This document shows positions 35,060-43,744 of a stretch of 64,000 nucleotides of DNA, piece by piece. Location: positions 62,001 through 126,000 of the forward strand of contig NW_026262743.1 in assembly GCF_021869535.1 (NCBI RefSeq). The letters are read 5' to 3'. Position numbers and translations under genes: made by a program. The stretch comes from Mytilus californianus (Eukaryota > Mollusca > Bivalvia > Mytilida > Mytilidae). Position 1 is the stretch's first letter, and each line of letters starts with the position of its first letter. The notes beneath the pieces are model-generated. The model made no database searches and had not been told where the DNA came from. It saw nothing but the letters and a program-made list of their open reading frames with translations.

Positions 35060-36150
35060 CCCCTCACCCTGAATACTCTTTTCTCGCCGTAAAAGTCTCA
35101 CGCCGTAATACTACTTTCCCGCCGTAATACTACTTTCCCGCTATAAAAAGTCTCACGCTGTAATACTAATTTCCCGCCGTAAATGACTCACACCGTTATA
35201 CTACTTTCCCGCTATAAAAAGTCTCACGCCGTAATACTACTTTCCCGCCATAAAAAGTCTCAAACCGTTATACTCATTTCCCGCCGTAAAAGTCTCACGC
35301 CGTAATACTCTTTTCCCGCTATAAAAAGTCTCACGCCGTAATACTCTTTTGCCGCCATAAAAAGTCTCACGCCGTTATATTCTTTTCCCGCCGTAAAAGT
35401 CTCACGCCGTAATACTACTTTCCCGCCCTAATACTACTTTCCCGCTATAAAAAGTGTCACGTCGTAATACTATTTTCCCGCTATAAAAAGTCTCACGCTG
35501 TAATACTATTTTCCCGCCGTAAAAGTCTCACGCCGTAATACTACTTTCCCGCTATAAAAAGTGTCACGTCGTAATACTTTTTTCCCGCTATAAAAAGTCT
35601 CACGCTGTAATACTATTTTCCCGCCATAAAAAGTCTCACGCCGTAATACTACTTTCCCGCTATAAAAAGTCTCACGCTGTAATACTCTTTTCCCGCCATA
35701 AAAAGTCTCACGCCGTAATACTATTTTCCCGCTATAAAAAGTCTCACGCTGTAATACTATTTTCCCGCTATAAAAAGTCTCACGCTGTAATACTCTTTTC
35801 CCGCCATAAATAAAAAGTCTCACGTAGTAATACTATTTTCCCGCTATAAAAAGTCTCACGCTGTAATACTATTTTCCCGCTATAAAAAGTCTAAGGCAGT
35901 AATACTATTTTCCCGACATAAAAAGTCTCACGCTGTAATACTCTTTTCTCGCCATAAAAAGTCTCACGCCGTAATACTACTTTCCCGCTATAAAAAGTCT
36001 CACGCTGTAATACTATTTTCCCGCTATAAAAAGTCTCACGCCGTAATACTATTTTCCCACTATAAAAAGTCTCACGCTGTAATACTATTTTCCCGCCATA
36101 AAAAGTCTCACGCTGTAATACTACTTTCCAGCCGTAAAAGTCAATCATTA
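35060..36150. repeat. 36-bp minisatellite between convergent virus-like genes
   Basis: About 30 units of 35-36 bp have the form GTCTCACGCCGTAATACT followed by ATTTTCCCGCTATAAAAA. The main variable sites are C/T in CGC(C/T)GTAATACT, A/C/CT before TTTCCC, and CTATAAAAA against CCGTAAAA. Where units are 36 bp, the minus strand stays open (35506-35823 and 35891-36148) and reads as a 12-residue repeat like VLRRETFYSGKI. The array fills nearly all the space between the two gene blocks. The open frames follow from unit length and carry no start or domain evidence, so I do not call them genes. Confidence 0.9.
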
Positions 36151-36442
36151 ATCATTGTACAAAATACCTTCCAGTCTTCTCCGTTCATTGCTGTATAATC
36201 CAAACAAGACAACGTCACAAAGGCAGTTAGCAACACTGCAAAACGAACGTCTTAGAGCCCGCGTGAAAAGGACTATTGACGTACTGGCTATACAATAAGG
36301 GCATTACTAAAATTGTGCGTATCAAATGCGCATGCGCCGTAAAAAACGTAACACATCGTTCCGTTACGCTTCACTACACACATCGTTTCACGATGTGTTC
36401 CATTCCGCTTCACTTCACGATGTGCTCCGTTTCAAGCATAAA

Positions 36443-36488
36443 AAAAAATTTCCCGGTCCGACATTTTTGCCGGATCGGGAAATTTTTT
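36443..36488 (-). terminator. 18-bp hairpin after the minus-strand gene
   Basis: Arms 36443-36460 (ending TTTCCCGGTCCG) and 36471-36488 (starting CGGATCGGGAAA) pair with one mismatch around a 10-base loop. It starts 30 bp past the minus-strand stop codon at 36519-36521. A second, smaller inverted repeat, CACATCG/CGATGTG, lies nearby at about 36379-36397. Confidence 0.6.
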
Positions 36489-36518
36489 CGAACCCACCCA
36501 ATGTTTTTTTCTTTGGAC

Positions 36519-36872
36519 TTAATTTCTCACAAGGTCGTAAGAGAAGTACTCCTGCTTGGTCCTTTTGCTGACTTTAAAGCCTGTACTTCTCACGAAGGCT
36601 CCTTCCAAGGGTTCCTTCTCTCTGTTCAGTCCACTGCAGGCCCACACCCTATTCGTTTCTCCTTCTCTGTTTTTCAAGGTAAGGATCTTACTCCTCCCAA
36701 ACTTCCCATCTACTTCTACCACTTCCAGGATTTTATAGATCACACCGGTTGAGAGTTCCTTCCATTTCAGGGTTTCCAAACTCTGGTCCTTTGCCTTTTC
36801 CTCAAAAACATTATCATTGATCAATTCGTTGACTGAACTTCTGAGTTCCTCCATCTTTAGAACGAATGCCAT
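36519..36872 (-). CDS. OB-fold-like protein of the virus-like block, 117 residues
   Basis: Intact minus-strand frame; the likely start is the ATG at 36872 (MAFVLKMEEL). A longer start at 36917 adds 15 residues that look unrelated. Residues 1-30 are helical and acidic. Residues 43-85 have the alternating pattern IYKILEVVEV, a GKFGRSKILTL strand pair, an acidic turn and VWACSGLN. That resembles an OB-fold single-stranded nucleic-acid-binding domain. The C-terminal third (GAFVRSTGFKVSKRTKQEYF) is basic and beta-rich. A DNA-binding or replication-accessory role is plausible but inferred. It faces the plus-strand block across the minisatellite. Confidence 0.5.
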   Translation of the reverse strand: MAFVLKMEELRSSVNELINDNVFEEKAKDQSLETLKWKELSTGVIYKILEVVEVDGKFGRSKILTLKNREGETNRVWACSGLNREKEPLEGAFVRSTGFKVSKRTKQEYFSYDLVRN

Positions 36873-37002
36873 GCTTGTATTAACTGTATACTCAACTGGG
36901 AGGCGGTCCGTTTGCATTCCGGAGCTGGGGTTGGGGGTCCTATGCAGGTTTTGCCCTTGAAATTGGGGGGTGGTGTAGAATCGGCCTTTTCACACTACTG
37001 AA

Positions 37003-37275
37003 ATAATATTAAGGTACTAAAAATGAAATATCATTTCGCCGGATTATGTTTTTGAAATTTGGAGATGATTGAATGGATCTAATATCTAACGGCAATAAAT
37101 TCCATGCACGAATTGAAGAAGGGAAAAAAGATTTAGAAAATATGTCCACTCTACATCTCGGTACTCTATAGTGAGAATGGTTTCTAGTATTATAATAATT
37201 ATCATCTGTATAATCCGAGATATAATCCATAAGATATTCTGGAACATTATTGTTGTAATTCTACTTCAAAATCTG
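37003..37275 (-). pseudogene. LINE ORF2 C-terminal fragment
   Basis: The minus strand encodes NVPEYLMDYISD, then YNTRNHSHYRVPRCRVDIF and SFFPSSIRAWNLLPLDIRSI, ending near FKNIIRRN. The 'R-x-x-x-F-x-S-F-F-P-S-x-I-R-x-W-N-L-L-P' pattern marks the region after the reverse transcriptase in many CR1/Jockey-like and related LINEs. Only about 85 codons remain, with no endonuclease or reverse transcriptase attached. It lies just outside the virus-like block and may mark its right boundary. Confidence 0.7.
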
Positions 37276-39120
37276 TGACAAAATCTGCTGTATTTGCAAA
37301 ACGCGGAACAAATCCGGAAAAAATGTCTGTCACAATGATTCAACTTTCTCAATTAATAATACTGTGCAAGAAGATAAAGAAAATATGCAGTACTTTATGA
37401 AAAAAAAAAAAAAAAGGCGCAACACAAGTCTATGAGATTCATTAAGTAAAAAACACGTGTTGTACCAATAATGGTACCAATAATGGTCACATTCCAATAT
37501 ATATTGATGTATTTGAAACTGAATCTTTGGTGTGTCAGATAAAACAGTAAAATAAAAGATATTTTTTTCCTTGAAACCGTTTATTTATTTTTGAAAACAT
37601 TGATTTTGTTGATTTTTCATCACAATTGATCGTGAAAGATCTGGCAACGCATAATCTTGATCGTGAAAGACAAGGCGTGACCAGACGGGCGCTTGACGTT
37701 TGTGCTCTTTTAGTTTTACCTGTAACACTATGGACATTTGCGCTTTAGTCTTTGATGCACCTGTACAAAATTGACAAGACATTTTCACTATTTACCTTTA
37801 ACAGTTTACCTGTAATGCGGCGTTCACACAGTGCCGATTATGGCTCCCGTTTGAGATCAGACAGTGATAGGACACGAAAAGTGAAAAAGTCGGATTACTA
37901 TCCAGAATGATCTGGAATGTCCTATAATTGTCTGAACGCAGTCGAATAAATTCGTAACAGATTCCTACTGATCGGGAATGGTCCGGAGCGGTCGGCAAAG
38001 CACCCCGACAGTTTGGTGCGTCCCGTAACACTCGGGGAAACCGATTTTGTCTAGTCGGATTGAAATCGTGATTATGTCGTGACAGATTCTTCTATATCGG
38101 ATAAAAATCGTAACAATGTTCTGTGTTATCTGGACGGTGTCCTGTAGAACGGGCATGAACTGGAGAAAGTTGTCATTGCTGTTTTTGTGCCGATTGAGTC
38201 CATATTGCATCCAGATCTTACCGAATGCGAACCGTCTTTGCCGAAACCGTTCCGGAACAGTTCCGTTATGAATACGAAATTCGGCAATGAAACTAACGTC
38301 AGAGTCCCGACAATTACCGAACACAATGACGTTGTGCACGATGTTCGTACCAATTCCATTTTGCTATAGATTAGCATGAAAATAAAAAAGTAGACTGGTC
38401 AGTTCGATAAAAATATAGTGATTTCTTGATGAATTTATTACATTAGACTTGCAAATATAGAAAAAAAGGAAACGAAATTTAAAATATCAAGAATTATAAC
38501 GCTTAAGGTGGCTCGGCCCTTTAACAGTGCGCATATTTTAACGCATGTTTCTAACGACGAGCGCCTTGGAAACGGTCGCTTTGAGGGGTTTTCTCAAAAC
38601 TAGTTTTGACGACATTGGAATGCGGGCGTGTATGAAAGCACCCTTTCCCGATGTCAACAAACCATGCAAAACGTTTTACAAAACAGGAAAAACGTACGGT
38701 CAGAACTACAGAGTGGTTTGTTCATTTTTCACATAAAAAGGACAGAATTATTCATGATATATTAAAGCATAACATTAAAAAAAAATATATATAAATATTG
38801 ACATGTACGACGGTATCTGGAACGTTCGCTCCAAAAACACATTCTCACCCTACACGTTCGCCCCTTGGATCCGTTCGCACCCTATTTTCATTTAAATACT
38901 GGTTGAACATATCAAAAGATGTCTTTTAGATGTATTTGTATATACTAGTATATATTAAAATATTTTGCCAATGACGCAATGTTTAACCGTTAACAGAGGA
39001 TAGCAATGTAAACAACTGCATGTCACCTTACGGATTTCAAAAACGAGTAAAACCCATATAGTATGTATGCTAAAGTATAAAGGCATCGGGGTTCATCTGC
39101 ACGCTATAAATTATATATAA
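37276..39120. other. No gene recognised; GC-richer block 37810-38360
   Basis: The block at 37810-38360 stands out by composition and by recurring CCGAT, TCGGA and GTTCCG words. It opens near GCGGCGTTCACACAG. Overlapping frames on both strands (for example 37965-38339 minus) show no known motif. An element without coding capacity is my best guess. TTAAGGTGGCTC at about 38503 matches the complement of the motif near 63820. Confidence 0.35.
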
Positions 39121-39385
39121 ATATACTAAATAAATAAATGATTTGGAAAATACGTTGAAGGTATAAAAAGTCATGAGAATTCTGAATGCAAAATACGTTG
39201 AAGGTATAAAAAGTCATGAGAATTCCGAATGCAATTAGGTAAATTTCCATTAATATATACTAAATAAATAAATGATATGGAAAATACGTTGAGGTATAAA
39301 AAGTCATGAGAATTCTGAATGCAAAATACGTTGAAGGTATAAAAAGTCATGAGAATTCCGAATGCAATTAGGTAAATTTCCGTTA
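39121..39385. repeat. Nested direct duplication, 134 bp containing 43-bp repeats
   Basis: A segment starting ATATACTAAATAAATAAATG occurs at 39121 and 39255 (offset 134). Inside each copy, AAAATACGTTGAAGGTATAA followed by GTCATGAGAATTC occurs twice, 43 bp apart. The two large copies differ by only a few bases, so the duplication is recent. Confidence 0.9.
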
Positions 39386-40014
39386 TTATGTTAACATGTT
39401 GAACTTCGACCCCGGGTTCAACCAGGGTTAATAAACCAATTGACAAATAGAGATCTCCTTGCGCTCAAATGTAATTCTTAGTGAAGTATACTGGCAAATA
39501 TTTTTACAGAAATATATACACATTTTATCATTAATATATTGTCATGCTTCTGCATATTCACTTTTGTGCACGCTGAACTTTAGTTAAATTTGATTCTATA
39601 CAAATTTTATTACGTCAAGCAATAGGAGTAAGAATATTTTTTCGCGCCAAAATAACCTGCATCACTGCCTGCATCAGTATTCTATCGTAATCTGTCAGAC
39701 ATTTCATTTAAATAGCGTTTAATAATATAGAGTAATTTTGGTAAGTACTACTTATTAATGTTAAGGTTCTCCAGAGGTGGTTCTCTAGACCTTCTTGACG
39801 GTCAGTTTAATCCCATTTATCAATTATCCCCGATGACAGAAATGTTAACCCAGTCGATTTGTGTCGTGAGTGAAAATCTTATCTGTTTGATGAACTAATT
39901 TCTTCATTAACTGTACATGCGATATTTTTGTATTATTTGACAACCAATCACATTTACTTTGCATGATAAATGGGTTATGTATGTGTGAATTGTATAGTGT
40001 GTTGTAAGGGCGAT
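39386..40014. other. No gene recognised
   Basis: AT-rich sequence upstream of the promoter-like region. No supported features. Confidence 0.5.
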
Positions 40015-40260
40015 GCAAAATTGTGACGTCAGTGCGCGATCACGTGACATTATTTGTAAACAAACCGGCTCCCCATGTAACACGTGTGGGAATTATCCAT
40101 ACAAAGTGCAATCATTCTTATATTTCACTATTTTATGATATTTTTGTGTCTGTTTGTAGGTTTGCAGATCAGTAGTCAAAGTAAAATAGACATAGTGTTA
40201 TTGTTCCTGTTCTGAGTTGTGATTTTTTAATATATCCCGGATAGAATTAGAAGGTAAGTA
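40015..40260 (+). promoter_or_regulatory. Candidate host promoter and non-coding first exon
   Basis: A full CRE (TGACGTCA, 40024-40031), a TCACGTGAC E-box (40040-40048) and a second E-box CACGTGTG (40081) lie within 65 bp. This stretch has more CpG than its flanks. Downstream, AGAAGGTAAGTA at about 40249-40260 is a strong splice donor (GT at 40254). The sequence between could be a 5' untranslated exon. No downstream coding exon was identified, so the gene is unknown. Confidence 0.4.
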
Positions 40261-40717
40261 CATTAGTCATTATTTAACTTAAGTCTGAAAAGATGACCCA
40301 ACTTCCCTATAATTTTTCCTCAATTTTTGAAACACGCAAAATTTAAAGAGCATTTGCTTCCCTTGAACACTATTTGACCCCCTCTACTCCCCATTTCCCT
40401 CCAAATTTGCTCAAAAGTCATACTCAAAGTCCAACGGCTGTTTTTGTGATTTTGACATTTTAACTATTATTTTCATATTGAACACATTGAATTGCACGGG
40501 TCTGAAGGGAACAAGTATTTGAAATTCTTTGTGGGGGAGGGGGAGGGGGGGGGGGGGGGGGGTTTATCTGACATAACATTCATTTTCACCAGTTACTATA
40601 GAGGCTTACCTTAAAGTCTGATAATACTGTGCTCATCTAGCAAGTTGGTTGATTTAATAGTTCATATCATTAAAACTGAGGGTCGAATCAAATCACAAGA
40701 ATCATATGTGTCATGAT
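40261..40717. other. No gene recognised; G18 run at 40545-40562
   Basis: Possible intron sequence if the donor at 40254 is real. It contains an 18-base G run preceded by further G-rich sequence. Confidence 0.45.
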
Positions 40718-40858
40718 TCAGGGATGGATCCAGCCATTTTTAAAAGGGGGGTTCCCAACCCAGGATAAAGGGGGTTCCAACTATATGTCCCCATTCAAAT
40801 GCATTGATCCTCAAAAAAAAAAGGGGGGGGTTCCACCCACCCCCTGGATCCGCGACTG
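40718..40858. mobile_element. MITE with GGATCCAG inverted ends
   Basis: TCAGGGATGGATCCAG on the left and CTGGATCCGCGACTG on the right are imperfect inverted repeats. The interior is rich in G runs (AAAAGGGGGGTTCC types). The length is about 140 bp. Related ends occur at 57450-57565 and 61166. The family resembles the CAGTGGCGGATCCAG elements that I recall from many invertebrate genomes. Confidence 0.6.
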
Positions 40859-40934
40859 CGACTCCACAGCTAATACAAATGTTGAAAAGGACCCAAATCA
40901 GTTAAGGAACCAGAGCTACAGCATATATAATAAT

Positions 40935-41065
40935 AAGAAGATGTGGTATGATTGCCAATGAGACAACTCTCCACCAGCCTGAGACCATATGTCATTGAAT
41001 TTAACAACTATAGGGTACCGCGTACGGTCTTCAACAATGAGAAAAACCCTTACTGCATTGTCATG
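40935..41065 (-). repeat. Family A dispersed repeat
   Basis: AAGAAGATGTGGTATGATTG, then GCCAATGAGACAACTCTCCA, then TTAACAACTATAGGGTACCG and GGTCTTCAACAATGAGAAAA. It is truncated after about 130 bp. Confidence 0.8.
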
Positions 41066-41270
41066 TGTGAATATTAAAGGGTGAATGTCACTATGAATAC
41101 TATGTAAATAATGTTTTAAGAAAGGAGCACATAAAGATTTATCGACTTAAAATAAAATTTACTCTAATACATATATTTTTGTACTTGAAGAAATTAATTT
41201 GCTACATGTTTTTATGGGTCAAGCTAGTCCTATATATATATATGTATGCCTTTGCGTCATCTTTTCATTA
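41066..41270. other. No gene recognised
   Basis: AT-rich link between the family A copy and the following tandem repeat element. Confidence 0.4.
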
Positions 41271-41905
41271 GGGCCCCGCCGAATGGCGGACGCCCTATAG
41301 TGATCAGTCTGTCCGTCCGTCCTTAACAAATTGTGTCCGCTCTATATCTAGAGAACCGTTATGATTTCAAAGTTTATACTTGACATATATATTAACCAAC
41401 ACCAGAGGGTGTGTCATAATGTATGTACAACTTCCTAGGTCAAAGGTCAAGGTCAAAAACTTTGGTTTTAGTTGACAACCCCATGTCCTATGGTAAAGAT
41501 TGTGTCCGCTCAAAATCTTGAGAACCGTTATGATTTCAAAGTTTATACTTGACTTGTATATTAACCAACACCAGAGGGTGTGTCATAACGTATGTACAAC
41601 TTCCTAGGTCAAAGGTCAAGGTCAAAAACTTTGGGTTTAGTTGACAACCCCATGTCCTATGGTAAAGATCATGTCCGCTATATCTTGAGAACCGTTATGA
41701 TTTCAAAGTTTATATATATATATACTTGACATGTATATAAACCAACACCAGAGGGTGTGTCATAATTTATGTACAACTTCCTAGGTCAAAGGTCAAGGTC
41801 ATAAACTTCGGTTTCAGTTGACAACCCCATGTCCAATGATAAAGATACAAATTTTTTACCACACATTATTCACAGCGGGGCCCACAGAGATGGCTCCCAT
41901 CTCAA
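41271..41905. repeat. Tandem-repeat element, three ~168-bp units
   Basis: The element opens at GGGCCCCGCCGAATGGCGGA and closes at GCGGGGCCCACAGAGATGGC, so the ends are partly inverted (GGGCCCCGC / GCGGGGCCC). Between them GAGAACCGTTATGATTTCAA recurs at about 41351, 41520 and 41687. Each unit contains CAACACCAGAGGGTGTGTCA, CTAGGTCAAAGGTCAAGGTC and GACAACCCCATGTCC. It has no coding capacity. I recognise the unit as common in bivalve DNA. Confidence 0.85.
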
Positions 41906-42586
41906 TGATCACGAGTAGTCATTTTGAACATTGGGAGGAAAGCAATATATTTTTAACACTATATTCTACATGCATATCTACTTTAAAAGTATTGTGATGT
42001 TACAACAAAAACTTATTGTTGACAATCTTTCATATATTTGCAAGATTTTATATGAAGAATATAGAATCATTGATTGCTTGAGGCCAGTTTATATTTTACT
42101 GTGAATGTAAAACTAAGGAGATGTGGTATAATTGCCTTAGAGACAAATATGAGCCAAAATTGTCGTGGATGAAAGACGTAAGCAACAGGAAACTCATTTT
42201 AAGCAATTTCTTTAAACATTTATATTGGTCAGAATATTTATCTGTATTAAAAACTATACTGTTTTCATTTCTCGTTTCAGTGTTTTTTAAGCGGTGGCTG
42301 TACCTTTCCGGTTACTATTCATGTGTTGTGTATTATGTATCGTAACACTTTATAGTTACTGGACAGGTTGAATTTAGGCGACAAAACATCCAAACAGCAC
42401 CAGATCATTATGATCATTTGCGATTCCAGCTGATTTCAGATAAGTAATAAATGATAAAAGAAAGTTAGAAAGCTCTAGTTCATGTAACCGATTTTATTAG
42501 ATGATTGATAAATATTGAATACAGAAAAAAGCTTAACAATGATCGTAATACTGAAAATGTAAGTTTTGCGATTGAAATGAAAGTAG
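41906..42586. other. Short family A terminus at 42115-42150; otherwise empty
   Basis: AAGGAGATGTGGTATAATTG at about 42115 is a 35-bp family A remnant. The small plus frame that starts inside it has no recognised motif. Confidence 0.5.
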
Positions 42587-42957
42587 ATCATGACATGATG
42601 TGCCTACGCATGGGAAGTTGCATACAGCAAGTCCAGTGATATTGGCAATATCCAGTACGAATAATTAAAATTAAAATTTAAAAGATTTTGCATTGTTATC
42701 AAAATGGTACATGCATGACATGTATTATTGTATGTAGGCAACTGGGGAAAACAGATCTCCTTGTGAAATGGAAACAGATCATGACATGATGTGCATATAG
42801 CAAGTCCAGTGATATTGACAATATCCAGTACGTACAGATGAAAGAGACCAGTACTGATAATTTAAATAAAAATTTAAAAGATTTTGCATTGTTATTAAAC
42901 CAGTACTGTATTATTGTATGCAGGCTAGGCAACTAGGGAAGACAAATCTCCTTATGA
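42587..42957. repeat. Direct duplication, offset ~191 bp
   Basis: ATCATGACATGATGTGC, CAAGTCCAGTGATATTG, CAATATCCAGTACG, AAAAGATTTTGCATTGTTAT and TATTATTGTATG occur in the same order in 42587-42770 and 42778-42957. The copies differ by small indels and substitutions. Confidence 0.85.
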
Positions 42958-43399
42958 TATCTTATATATTTAATGCCAATATATAGTTTAATTAAAAATG
43001 GGGGTTTGCCATAGACACAAAATTATAACGCTGGCTTACAGACTTCATATGAAGCACCTTGATAAAGTGCAGTCACCAATCTGAATAGTAGAGTGTATGT
43101 CTATGATATCATTTCAGCAGACTATGAGGTTAAGCTCACTTTCAGTAACCCCAAACACTCTTTAATACAATATAATATTGTATATTACTGTTTTGTTTTA
43201 TTTGTATTTTTGTAATTCATCACAATTAAAGTCACCAGTTTTAGATTTATGCGCTTTTCCTATATATTTTTTATATGTACCATAAATAACAAACAAACAC
43301 CAAATATGTGAATTTTTTTTTAAAAGATAAAAGACTTTTCAATTGAGCGATAAAACTTAAGTCACCTGGTCATATATATAAAGAAACATATAATGCAAA
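42958..43399. other. No gene recognised
   Basis: No supported features. Confidence 0.5.
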
Positions 43400-43744
43400 G
43401 ATGTCAGCCTTTAAACAAAACGGCCACCGGCTTTCACAGAAACAGATGCCAGCATCCAAAGGAAATGACTGTCAGCATTCAATTTATAATGTGTTGAGAC
43501 AACTTTTACTTACAACTGGGATTCCAGCATCCCTGAGATTAAGGATGAACATCCAATTTTTCTCATGGGATGGCAGCATCCAAAGAGAAAGTTGAGTCTG
43601 CATGCATATACATGTAATTGGGATGCCAGCATCCAAACAAAAGGTATATCAAAGTCTATATATATGTTAGATGCCAGCATCCAAATGATGGTGTGTTCAA
43701 TATGTAACTTTATAAAGCCATATCAGCATCCTGCAAAGATGAAG
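43400..43744. repeat. Degenerate CCAGCATCCAAA repeats
   Basis: GATGCCAGCATCCAAA or a close variant occurs at about 43446, 43522, 43571, 43622, 43671 and 43723, spaced roughly 50-75 bp. The array is old and irregular. Open frames here reflect the repeats. Confidence 0.7.

Larger units (their letters stand above)
32716..36917. mobile_element. Fragment of a Polinton/Maverick- or adintovirus-like element
   Basis: The block has less AT-rich coding sequence than its surroundings, tightly packed plus-strand genes (32716-34952), a 36-bp minisatellite (about 35060-36150) and one minus-strand gene (36519-36872). The best family marker is the protein at 33860-34450 with repeated G-L-Y-L-K motifs after a hydrophobic segment. 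I associate it with Polinton/adintovirus-type elements of animals. No DNA polymerase, retroviral-type integrase, packaging ATPase, protease, major capsid gene or terminal inverted repeat was found. This is therefore an endogenised remnant cut on the left inside a gene. The exact family is inferred from motifs alone. Confidence 0.6.

Noticed and set aside
35060..36150. Minus-strand repeat proteins (VLRRETFYSGK-type frames)
   Set aside because: The frames exist only because the unit is 36 bp. There is no start context, domain or flanking gene signal, and the frame breaks where units are 35 bp.
36276..36752. Plus-strand frame of about 158 codons
   Set aside because: It overlaps the minus-strand OB-fold-like gene and the hairpin, and the peptide shows no motif.
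37965..38339. 124-residue minus-strand protein
   Set aside because: No motif is recognised and both strands are open in this GC-richer block, so the open frame alone is weak evidence.
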